Shown in pieces: positions 50,701 through 62,346 of a DNA stretch of 64,000 nucleotides (position 1 is its first letter; the number at the start of each line of letters is the position of its first letter). The DNA lies in the NCBI GenBank assembly GCA_025890175.1, contig JANPYM010000007.1, positions 62,001 through 126,000 of the forward strand. Reading direction: 5' to 3'. The notes under the pieces are model-generated. The model ran no database searches, was not told the origin of the DNA, and saw only the letters and a list, made by a program, of their open reading frames with translations. Origin of the DNA: Ciborinia camelliae. Lineage: Eukaryota > Ascomycota > Leotiomycetes > Helotiales > Sclerotiniaceae. Made by a program: the position numbers and the translations under genes.

Positions 50701-51443
50701 TAGGTAAGTAAGTATAGATAATGATCCATATGTCAGATACCGTTCGGGGCATAGCATAGCATAGGTAGCATACCTAGCATAACAAAACATGGCGTTCGGT
50801 TCGGTTCGGGGACTCGCCTCCGCAAATTACTCAGGACATACGGTCCGTCCGACCAGGGAGGAAGGGACGGGAGGGTACGGACGGGTATGCAGGTGTGCTT
50901 TGACGAGTGCGAGGAGCGTCTGGTTTTTTTTTACTTTTTTAGGGGTTGTTACAATGGATGATGGGTGTAGATGATGATGTGTGTAGATAGATGGATGGAT
51001 TGTACTGTAATGATAATTTGATCTTCACGGAGTATATATAATACGTACTACAGAGGCAGAACTTTATATATATTTGTCGTATATATGTCTATACCTACCT
51101 AGATAAATATATAAAAACCTCCTTTCCTTTTTCAACTTAAGGAGGTGTCTATATAATAATATTTGTTGTTTTTTTTCTACTTTCTTGACTTCCTTCTATC
51201 TTTCCAGCTTTTGAGGCATCCATCTCGGTATTATCGTCATACCTACAATCTTGATTTCTTTCTATATACATAGATACCTACTATTTAATGACGCTTTCCA
51301 AACTTGGAAGAAAGAAAGAAAGAAAGATCCGAACTTGGAAGATACAGATATAGATACAGATACCTAGTACCAACCGGTAGACCTGAGTTGAAATCGCGGG
51401 TTTCGTTTCTGTGGGGTTTCTGCGCAAAATACAGGGTAGGTAA
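47775..51443. other. Repeat-rich spacer between the Mutator-like element and the MITE
   Basis: No supported gene. Simple repeats include CATCTCCATA near 47860-47940, CCAGCCAGCC near 48690-48710, TATC near 48725-48770, and a GATG array at 50155-50182. Palindromic GGTACC/CCTAGG motifs continue. Confidence 0.5.
50155..50182. repeat. GATG tetranucleotide microsatellite
   Basis: Seven uninterrupted units. Confidence 0.9.
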
Positions 51444-51445
51444 TA

Positions 51446-51896
51446 GAGGTCTTTAGCAAAATTTCTTAAGTTTCTTAAGTTGCTAGCTATGCCTAAAATG
51501 GATTTTGTAGAGATTTTGTGGATCGAACTGACCATTCAAAGCTTTTGAAATCGATTAATAATCAAGATCCAATTAAATTTCGCTTAGTTTTAGCGTTACG
51601 CATTGTTGCTTTTTTTATAATTTTCATAAAAATTGCAAGGGTTAATTGGATTCACAAAAAGATAGCAATATAAGAAACGGTCTTGACAACTTGTTAAGGC
51701 CGTTTCTTACATTGCTATCTCCCAAATAGGCAGGCTACTTTCCCAAAAGGGTTTAACTCAAAGCTTGGATTTTCGGTTAAAATTTAAACTTTTGAAAGCT
51801 ATGCCTATTTAAATTTAGCTTCGAAAATCTATATCTATTTGGGGGCCACTAGAGTTAGCTAGCTTAGAAAATCTAAGAAATTTTGCTAAATCCCTC
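51446..51896. mobile_element. 451-bp foldback MITE with TA target duplication and central hairpin
   Basis: Outer ends GAGGTCTTTAGCAAAATTTC (from 51446) and, inverted, GAGGGATTTAGCAAAATTTC (from 51896) form a TIR that stays similar for about 45 bases down to a shared CTAGCTA. The element is flanked by TA on both sides (51444-51445, 51897-51898). In the centre, 51660-51720 is a second inverted repeat: arms AGATAGCAATRTAAGAAACGG with a short loop. No open frame. A TA duplication with short TIRs fits Tc1/mariner-type MITEs; a 3-bp AAT duplication is an alternative reading that would fit PIF/Harbinger. Confidence 0.72.
51660..51720. repeat. Central inverted repeat (hairpin) of the MITE
   Basis: Two arms of about 25 bases, AGATAGCAAT.TAAGAAACGG.CTT and its complement, separated by a loop of about ten bases (GACAACTTGT). 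They differ at two or three positions, all transitions. A transcript would fold into a strong stem. Confidence 0.85.
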
Positions 51897-54800
51897 TAAT
51901 CAAATAATAATAATAATAATACTCATTATCCCCTTACTTTTAAAAGACATGTCCAAAACAAAAAAAGACCGGAAATTCGATTTGTTCTAGAAGATGTGGA
52001 TGTGGATATGTATGAGTGGAAATGTGGGTTATCTATCTACTCCGTATATCAAGTTCTCAGTCTCAACTGATAACATCGAAGGCTTATCCATTATCGATAT
52101 CTATCCAATCCATCCTCGTTATCCATCCCTTAGATTTCCACGGAGATTTCGACCCACCACAATGTTATTATAATGGACGCAGGACGGGAGATGAGATGCT
52201 CAATAAACTAACCGACTTACTTACTATATCGGGGATGATTTTTCCATCCAAATTCAAAAATTCATATGTATATACCGTACGTAGCTCGTGTTTATATGAA
52301 GACTTACTTTACTTACTGGACTTTCACTGGTGATGATAATCGTGATACTCATGATATGACTCAAAACCCTGGCCAGAAAGACACGAGGAAAGGAAAGAAA
52401 AGGAATGAAAAAAAAGGACTCGAGTCTCGAGGTCGGTCAATTATTCTCATCACAAGATCTAGATTCATTTCATTCATTCATGTGGCTCAGCCAGCCGTCC
52501 CGAGTCCTGACCTGCCAGCCTCTGGCTTTGGCTTTGGCTGGCCTCTCAAGCGAGCGAGCGATATACGGAGTTGATAGATATGGGGGTACTATACATACAT
52601 TGGATACGCCGTACAGTATACTCCTTAAACGATTCTGAAACGGCATCATACATATATATATACATACATATGTATGGACTGCATCGGATGGGATGTGATG
52701 TGATGTGATATGATGATCATATCCATCTATTACATTCTTACATTCTTTCTTTCTTTCGATTCTGCCAGCCAGCCAGCAGACAAACAGACCGACAGACAGA
52801 CAGACAGACCTACCTTGGAAAATTCACGCATCGCATTATGAGCATATGGCTAATGAATGAACCAACCGACTCTTAGAGGGGAAATATATCGCGAAACGAA
52901 TGATGAGTTGCGAGAAAAAGAAAAATGTCATCGGATTATATTCCCCGAAAAAGCATCCGAAGAATGAGGCAAAAGAGGCAAAAAAGGCAAAACAAAACTT
53001 GATGTTATAGATCTATCTGTATATACTAAAAGTATATGATATCATATCATTACTGTCGGGTATTATATCAAGAATATTTTATATCCATATACGTAAATAT
53101 CTATTATATACAATGCCTATTTACCTATTTACCTATTTACCTATCTAATTACCTAATCGCTTAGCGACAAAACAATTCAACTCCTCGAATTTCCGGACCC
53201 CCAATTTTATCAATCAATCAATCAAATATAAATCAGCAAATCGCATACATATATACATACATACATCCATCTTTCTTCTTACGCAGGAAAAAAAAGTAGA
53301 AAAGTCCCCCAATAGGATTACTGTAGGATGGATTTCTACAATCCCATCGCATCGCATCGCATCCCATCACATACATCATCAGCGCCCAAGAAACCAACAA
53401 AAAACGTCAAATGCAACGTTTAACAGTTGTTCATGTTGAGTCTGTGTGTGCTTCTGCGTCTGCGTCTGCGTCTGCGTTCGGTGGAAGAGACGGTGAAGGA
53501 TTTACCTACCTACTTTGGGTTTCGTATTGTGTGAGCTGGGTTTGGGTTATATACCCGCTTTACATAGGTACAGTGTACATACTGTACGTATTATCTTCTC
53601 TTATTCGTCGGCGATGTACCGAGTTGGATTTGGGGTTACATGTGTGTGTGTGTGTGAGGGATAGAGAGAGAGAGATAGTTTTCAACTTTTGGTGAATGGG
53701 ATGGGATTGATGGGATCTGATGTGATGGGATGGATGGGAAGTAAGGTAAGGTAAGTTAAGTGTACGAGAGAGAGAATTAAAATAGCTGGAATATGATGTG
53801 ATAGAAACCGGAAGGTTTGGGGTAGGTAGGTACCTCACCTACGTATTGTATTGGATATGCAGTGTGTGAGTTGGGTTAAATGATTGGTTCCAATGACTGG
53901 ATCTCATCTCATCTTATCTCAAGCCCTATCTATCGCATCACATCGCATCGCATCGCCGTTTAGTATCACATCACATCCATCATGAATAGCACAGGTAAGT
54001 ACCTAGGTAAGGTAGGTTTGGTAGTCGTTGTTATACTGTACCTACCTACCTTTAGATATCACATTTTGATAGGTTTCCGAGGTAGGTAGGTAGGTTTCGA
54101 ATGAGATGAGAGGGAATAGGTACAATCCCCAAAATCATATCATATCATTACATTTGCATTTACATTACATTCATGAAACAAACACTCATCTCATCTCAGT
54201 CATCATTCTCATCACACAAAATCAAATCTCGGAGCATATACTCCACTCCGTCTGGACTGAACTGAACTGAACTGAACTGAACCCCAAATGTGATTGATGA
54301 TTGATGATTGTGTCGGGATGATTTGCCGAGCTGATGATGAAGTCAAGTGGTACATTCATCATCATCATCTCATCACTTCACCGTCACCGTCACCAACACC
54401 AACCAACCAACCAACAATCACCAACCAACCAACTGCATATATATACCTAGGTACATACATATATACATAAATACCCAAGGTATCCATCCAATAACGCTCA
54501 CAAGTACCGGCGACAATAAGGTACCTACCTACCTCAGGTATATATTCATTCATCTTCTTTATCTTCTCCAACTACCTACCTACCAACCTACCAATCATAT
54601 CACCCAAAAGGTGGCCATACACATACACCATACAATCAATACCTACAATACCGATACCAAACCATCCACCCAAAACATCCCATCCCATCACATCCCATCA
54701 CATCACGCACCAAAGCACCAAACCCCAACCCCAATCACAACATCCATCTAGGTTGTATTAGGTTTGGAAAATCAATTTTTTTTCAAACCCTTTGTGTTGT

Positions 54801-57800
54801 GAGGTGAGGCAATTTGATGATGGATGGATGTTGTGTTATATGTGCTGTGTTATATGTGTTGTATGATATGAATGAAATTCATCATGAGTCATTCGTTACC
54901 TCGCCTACCTTTTAGTTGTCGTTCGTTACCTTACCTTTGTGGCTATTCTTCCATTCATTTTTCATCAAATAAAACACGGAGGGCTGGTGTGATGTGTGAT
55001 GTGTGATGTGATGCGATGTGATGTGAGCTAGGTAAGGTAGGGTGAGGTTTACTCGCCGACGTTGAGGATTGAATATCTATACCTATGTAAGCTTTATTCT
55101 TCCGAATCTCTTCATGAGGTACCTTACCTACCTTGGTCCTATTCACAAAATATCATATCGAAATATCAATATCGAAATCAAATCGCCTCAATATTCCATG
55201 CCATCCCACCCCATACCAAATCATCTCATCCTCGCCGAGAAGGTATGGTGTCACGTCACGCTATTGATGGCTGGCTTGTTTTAGTTTTTACCTACCACCT
55301 CCAGCTACCTACCTACCTATAGTATCTAACGAAACGAAACGAAATGAAATGAAATGAAATGAACTGTAGCTATGTTGTAGCTCCTTGGTGGTTCGCTTTT
55401 TTTTCTTTCTTCTCCTATTTAATCCAATCCGATTCTATTCTATTCATAACCAATTGAGCCAAACCAATCAAAACTATTAAAGTCTCGCTTTTCGTCCCGT
55501 TCATATGGTTCCTGTGGTTCCTGTAATAAGTACCTACCGAGTATGCATGTAATGTATGTAACATATATAACGTGTTGTTCCATTCCATTCCCATTCCTGT
55601 GTATGCATTTTTACCCCCGTTATTACAATTTGGATTTGGATTTGGATTTGATTTCACTAAACTCAGTTAGATGGTCTCAGCAAGCTCTGGAAGAAAATAA
55701 TTCTGCCGTTTTTTATTTAATCCTTATACTCCGTAGGTATCCACATACATAGGTACATCTAATATCTCTCCTGAGTCTCTTCCTCCTTCGAAGCTCCCTC
55801 ATTTGAAGTTCCCTCCTCCTACCTAGGACAGGACCCTCCCTCATCTTTTGGATGAAATGAAATTCCTTGGTATTGGTATTGGTTTCGGTTTCGGTTTCGA
55901 ATCCCTAATACACCTGTGAAGAGAGAGAGAGGGAAATAAAAATTGGATATGTATAATGTATAATATACTGTACATCCAGCTAGGTATCTATCCGTACATA
56001 TACATACATGAAAAGAAAGTATTGATATGTAACACCATAAGTTCTTAACATAATCATAACATACCTAGTGATGATGATACTTCGTACAGTACATACACCT
56101 ACCTACCTGCCTTACCTTACCTTCTTCAATCACCAGATTCTCCCATTCACTTAACTCCCTCCCTTGAAGTTTGAGCCTTCTCTGGAAAAATTAAGGTAAG
56201 ATTACATAGTACGTACTTCCTGTACATCAGCACATGTCTCGGAGTCTCATACAAATACCTATGCATATACCTAGGGTAGGTATGATGGAATCATAGATTT
56301 ATGTATATATGTAAGACGGACATTATTATTATTGTAGGGACTAGAATGGAAGGTACCTACTACTCATACCTAGGTACCAACCTACTCCTCATACCGACTA
56401 CCTGCTCGTACTACTAAATGGATGGGCAAACCGAGCCCCTCTCGCTCTCGTTCTCGCTGGGCATCTTTACATGACTAGTTTCATCTGAGGTGGTGCATGC
56501 CCACTGCAGGTTTTTTGCCCTAACCTACCCACCTACCACTGCACGACATAATGTACTTTTAAGGTCCTTTCCTTTCCTTTCCTTCGGATATCATATTCAT
56601 AGGTATTCATAGGTGTGTATGATTTCATACCCTAAGGATTCATATGGATTATTCATCGATGAATTGGATCCATCCCACCAACTTTCAATATTTTGTTATG
56701 TACTGTGTACTGTACTCCATTCGAATTTTTAATTTGCTCTTTACTTTCTTTCTTTCTGCCGTTTAGGTTTAGGTTTAGGTTTGGGTATACAGTAGGTAAC
56801 TATGTTTATGGCATTACATATACCCCTCATGCTCATGCTCATGTATGTATCATGTACCTACCTATGTCGTAGCTTCACTTCAACGTTCAACATTCAATCA
56901 CCTACCCACTGACTCACCCACTCACCCACTAGAGTTCTGTTCTGTATGTAGTCCGTATGTACAGTACCTATGGAGTACGGTAGTAAGATTACATACATAC
57001 ATACATACCCTCCGAGTCCCAGCAAAAAGTTCAAACCCACTTTTAAGGTATGTGATATGTATGTATGTATGTACATGTAGTATGTAGCATGTACAATATC
57101 ACGAGAACCTCTTGAATCTTTCCCTTCTCTTCCCTTCCTTTCCCTTCCCCATCCCCACAATTCCAATTCCAATTCCAATTTCCAAGCACAGCACAACCTC
57201 ACAGAGTCTCAGAGTCTCAGTGAACCAACCCAAATTTAAATTCAAATTTACACACACATACACAAAGGAAGGTTAAAGTTGCCTTGTCTTGTCTTGTCTT
57301 GCCTTTTCTTGCCTTGCAGATAGGATGGACTACTTACTGTACTTCCTTCCTTTACTTTACCTTACCTTTGATAATGTACTGTACTATACTGTACTGTATG
57401 TACATTGTACTCGGAGAGCTGATGGATGGATGGATGGATGGATGGATGGATGGATTATGGTTCGCATTTCCAATCCATGCATACATACACATTACATACA
57501 TGAGGAGTGGAGTGGAGTGGCGTGGAGTTCGAATTACAGTAGTGTGATAATTCACCTACCTACCTACCTACCTCCCTACATACATACCTAGGTAGGTATT
57601 TACATGTACAGGATACCAAGGATACCAAGGCCAATACCATGCAGAGAAGAAATTTCTTTTTCCCTCCTGCTCACTCACCCTCCCCCTCTCTTCCTGCTGG
57701 GTCCAAGACCGACGGCTTCGAGAAGGATGTGGAGATTAGAGGGATGTATGTGATATGAGGGGTTGGTTTGGTTTGGTTTGATACCTACCTACCTACTTAT

Positions 57801-60497
57801 CTAGTAGTATGTATGTATAAAAGTATTGAATAATAATATGTACATTGTAGTGTACATACATACATACAACCTACCTACACACGTATAGAGGATATAAACT
57901 ACTTACCATATAGTAAGTCAGTAATTGGATCAGTGTGGGGTGGGGTGGGGTGATTTGTCACTTGTTTTTTTTTCTTCCCATACGCCCTCCTTGCTAGTCT
58001 AGTCTAGTCGGTCTGTCTACTAGCTGGTATGACTGTCACTGGAGATTTTATACACTTTGCATATTTTACCTCCGGGTGCTGGAGGTATGTGTGTATGTAT
58101 ATGAAGTTATACTGTAACTGTACTCAGACGGGTGGATATATGTGGAGGTGGATGTGGATATGCACAGGTAGGTACGGTACGTACTCGGTAGGTTGGATGT
58201 GTATATAGGTACATACATACTACATACATACTACATATATTTATCCCGAGAGTTCATGTTGTGTTGGGGAACTCGTGGATGGTTGGATGGATGGATGGCT
58301 TGCTATTACACGAGAGGAGGGGCTTTTTTTGGCTTGGAGTTGGCTTTGGCTTTGGCTTGAATTTGGCTTGGATTTGGAGTTGGACTTGGAATTGGAGTTT
58401 GAACTAGACTGAGAGTTTGAAGAAGTCACTCCACTCACATGATTGATAAGGTAAGGTAAGGTAAAGTAAGATAATGCAATGGGAAGTCCATCTATCTGTA
58501 TGGAATACAGACTTATCTTACCTTGTAGTAAGGTTAGTCAATAATAATGGATAGATGGATTGATGAAAACTAACTTACTAGTTAACTAATAGGATAGGAT
58601 AGGTAATACTAACCCTAATATGGATTCTGGAAGAACTCTACTGTGTCTACAGTACTCCCTAACGAATCCCTCGTTTCTTTCCTACAAGGGGAGGGAGCTG
58701 AGGGGGCTTCTAATTGGAAGTGGTAAGAAGTGGATGGGTAGTTGGAATATCTTCTTTGGTCTACCTTCCTAAATCCCAATTCCCTATGTATATCTAAAAG
58801 TACAACGATACTATACTATACTATAACCATCCCATCTACTTTTCTAACCATTCCCCTCCCCCCCCCTCAAATTTGGAAGTTCAAACTTCCAATTTAAAAC
58901 TCCAAGAAAGCTAGCTAGCTTCCAAATTTTCAAATTTTTAAACATTTACATATCCACTTACACTTAAAGTTACATACTTACATAATGGAGTCATTATATT
59001 CTCCCTCTCCCTCTCATTCTGCCTCTCACTCCGGACCCCTAAAGAAATGAAAGGATACCTACCTAGATACAAAGAATACAAAGGATAACGTTAAGGTAAC
59101 AAACGGATATTATTTTTGGATCTGCAATACTTGCTTGCTTGCATGCTTGTTTTGCTTGCAGTAGCGCTGCAGTGTACTTCCTACATACATATTACAAACG
59201 AACGAAATAGTTCCCGAGTCTCGTTACGAACTGTACATACATGATACATGATTCATAGTACATAATACTTGATATATATGGATACATACTAGTATATACA
59301 CCATACATCATACTAGTAGTAGTTAGTACTCTAGGAAAGTTTTGCTTTTGCTTTTGAGTTTTGACTCTCGAGGTATACATACATACATAGGTACTGCCAG
59401 TGCACTGCATACATAGTCTATCTGCATACCCTTCCTGCATATATATATGTATGTATATTACCGATACGATACGGACGGGACAGGACGTCGGGAAGGAGGA
59501 AGGGAAGGGAATGAAGGAAAGGACGTGCACTTCTGCATTGCATTTGCATTTGCTCCGGAGTTTGTATGGGACTGTCATTGTAATTATAATTGTAACTTGA
59601 ACCTTAGGGTAAGGTAGGTAGGTAAATCTTAACTACTGTTAGGGATGGATGGGTAGGGTAGGGTAGGTATGTAGGTATGTAGGTACATTTTTTATTATGT
59701 ATGTGTATAATGGGGGTGTGGGTAGATGGGTGATAGGAGGGAGGGAGGTAGGTAGGTATAGGGTTGAGATATTGTGTATGATGTAGTTTACGTACCCAGA
59801 AGAGAGAGAGAAAGAGAGAAAATCTGTTTCATGTTTTTGGTGAGGTGAGGTGTGGTGTGGTATGGTGTGGTATGCAGGTGAAGTGAGCGCCGAGCTGTAT
59901 TTGATGTTTAGTGTTTGGTGTGTAGTATTTGGGTTTAAAATGGGGGATACAATGGGAAGGGCACTACAGTGGGAGTTACTCGACAGTCGAGGAGTATGAT
60001 ATGTGGGTTAGGTAAACTTTGAAGAAAAAGAAGGGGGAGAAATGAGAATAGATGAATAAATGAGGGGGAAAGGAAAGGAGATGAGATGAGGGGAAATATT
60101 GTATAATTATAACATATGCCACATGGGTATATGAAAATATTACGCAGTGTGAATATGGTACAGAAACGGAAAATGATGAAAGGGGTCTTTCTAAGGATTA
60201 GGGTTTAAACATCCAGGGTTTCATTTTGAGGGCTTTGACGAGATTGATAGTTTTTATTAATTTTTATTTGATTTGATAGCAGATGGAATCTGTATGCTTG
60301 ATTGATTGATTGTTTAACTTAACTTTCTTTCTTTTCTCTACGTTTTGTTTTCCATTTCTGGTATATCTATCTGACTGAATAAGGTGTGAGGTGAAAAGTT
60401 CGAGGTTGCTTGTGCATATGCTATAATGAATATGGGGGTATTCATTCGTATTCTATGGTATGGTATGGTATGGTATGGCAAGGTTTCGTTTTGTTTT
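51897..60497. other. Gene desert, right part (8.6 kb)
   Basis: No supported gene. Dense short repeats: AATAAT near 51900, a TCTGCG hexamer run near 53457-53477, TG/AG runs near 53640-53670, ACTGA near 54256-54280, GAAAT/GAAAC near 55330-55365, a GATG array at 57421-57454 and many TACC/TATG blocks. The TACTGTAC/GTACAGTA octamer recurs throughout. Open frames are short and low complexity. Confidence 0.55.
57421..57454. repeat. GATG tetranucleotide microsatellite
   Basis: About eight uninterrupted units. Confidence 0.9.
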
Positions 60498-60502
60498 GTT
60501 TT

Positions 60503-60559
60503 TGTTGTAGAATAGTTGTACTAAGCCATTCTGCTTAGCATTATATACCATTTCCAACA
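60503..60559 (-). repeat. 3' LTR of the miniature retrotransposon (57 bp)
   Basis: Starts TGTTG and ends CAACA on either strand; preceded on the minus strand by the polypurine tract. Confidence 0.87.
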
Positions 60560-60769
60560 CTCCCCCTATACTAAGCATATCCAAGCTAGAATCTTGCACG
60601 TTCCGGATCAAGCTTGTAGCTTCGATCCCATTTAATATAATAGGTTGCTCATCTATTTGCGATTTATTAGAAGTGGATCTAAATGTGAATTCAACAGAAA
60701 GCTTTCAGTTATACGCAATAAGCTACAAGAACTGTACATTTTACCATTGTGCTAATCGGGCTCATAACC

Positions 60770-60826
60770 TGTTGTAGAATAGTTGTACTAAACCACTCTA
60801 CTTAGCATTATATACCATTTCCAACA
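60770..60826 (-). repeat. 5' LTR of the miniature retrotransposon (57 bp)
   Basis: 54 of 57 bases match the other LTR; followed on the minus strand by the tRNA-Met half-molecule primer site. Confidence 0.87.
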
Positions 60827-60831
60827 GTTTT

Positions 60832-62346
60832 ATATGCTATATAGATTACAGAAGTATATCTATCGTATATATCTATTACAATACTCATATAAATCTAAAT
60901 CTAAATCTAAATCTGAATCTAACTCTACACTTCGCTATATAGAATACCAACCAGTATACCAACCGATACATCCCCATCCCCCCTTCCTCTCCATTCCCAA
61001 TTCTAGATCCGTCTGAGGAAACACAGTTACGCGCATTCAATTCTTCTATATACAATTCCCACGTTCCTATATTCTATAGATTCTTCCCTTTTCTATTCTA
61101 TCCTATGATTCCATCCTATCTTTTCCAAGTTTCCAAGTTCCCATCTATCCATCTAACACCAAACTCAAAAATTATAATTCAAAATCCATGCTATTCTGCT
61201 CCCTCGAAACGAGATTCGAGATTCGAGATTCGAGAAACGAGATTATCCCAGCTACCATTGGTATTCACATCTCCCTATAAGTAACCATATCAATCAATTA
61301 ATCAACCTACCTACCTTACCTACCTATATAGTTACAGTATTTTTCTTTTCAACCTACTTATCAACCTATGAGTACCAAACTTAACAATACGCATATATAT
61401 ACATCCATATAAACACAAACACAACCAACTTCCTTTCTTTCTTTCCTTCCTTCCAACTCCAATCCAAACTCCAACCCCAATCCTAACTTCTCCATATCCA
61501 TATCCAACCCCAACCCTAATCCTAACTTCCCTATCAAACCGTAAAATGAATCTCTACCTCCCTCTACCTTCACCTTCCCTTCCCCTTCCCTCCCTCTCTC
61601 CCCCCCCTCTCCCTCTCCCCGCTTTCTCCCCCCCATAAAACCAAATCCAAAGTCCAAAACCAAAACCATCTATAGAACCCCCCCCTATTTACTATTTACT
61701 ATTTATATGATACCCCTTCTCTCTCCCCTCCCTTTCCCAAAAAGTAAGGCGTAAGACGCGCGTGAGAATTACAATACAATACAATACAATAGATGATATA
61801 ATATGATATGATATGATATGATATTCTCAAGAAAGAGATAAAGATTATACCTAGAAACCCAGAAATCTAAAAATCCCATTCCATTAAAATAGATCAGATC
61901 AGGATTTCCGTATAAAACCATCCCAATAAATATCTATACTATAGAAATCCGACTTCATTGACCTCTAACTTCTAAGAGATGCAGGAAATTTCTCGTACGA
62001 GGAATAGATAAATAAATAAATAAAGAAATATCTATGAATATCTAGGAATAGGTAGGTAGCTAGGTAGGTATTAGGTATCTAATTAATACAACAACAGTAT
62101 TGAGTCCCATCATAGGCCATAGAAATTAGATACCTAATATTTCTATCTATCTTTCTATTGACTATCATCCCATCCCATGCAATCACATCCCATGCAAAGA
62201 TGATAATCTGGCTAACTATCCAACTGTATTGTATTGTATATATATTCACATGATCTAGCCATCTACCTAATTGCCAAGATGCTTGCTTGCGATTTGCAGC
62301 GAATTTCCAATTTCCAATTTCCACTTTCCCCTGAAGAGCGTCATAT
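60832..62346. other. Spacer downstream of TRM2
   Basis: No supported gene. TRM2's 3' flank with AAATCT, ATTCGAG, AATACA, ATGAT and AATA simple repeats and a pyrimidine-rich tract near 61555-61640. The open frames (for example 61361-61669, Gly/Glu/Arg low complexity) are antisense readings of that tract. Confidence 0.5.

Larger units (their letters stand above)
60503..60826 (-). mobile_element. Miniature copia-type LTR retrotransposon (TRIM/SMART-like), 324 bp
   Basis: Two direct 57-bp repeats, 60503-60559 and 60770-60826, differ at only three sites (all transitions). Each begins TGTTG and ends CAACA, the inverted TG...CA border of LTRs. The copies are flanked by a perfect 5-bp duplication GTTTT (60498-60502 and 60827-60831). 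Read on the minus strand, the base after the 5' LTR starts GGTTATGAGCCCG (60769 downward); its first 12 bases are complementary to the anticodon arm of initiator tRNA-Met, the primer site used by Drosophila copia. Just before the 3' LTR is a polypurine tract AGGGGGAG (60567-60560). The 210-bp interior has no open frame, so it must have moved with enzymes of a full copia element. Confidence 0.88.

Noticed and set aside
54347..54751. 134-codon Thr/His/Pro frame
   Set aside because: Translation of CATC/CCAA/ACC simple repeats.
56761..56785. Telomere-like TTTAGG repeats
   Set aside because: Three units of TTTAGG do not match the TTAGGG repeat of filamentous fungi; probably a simple repeat.
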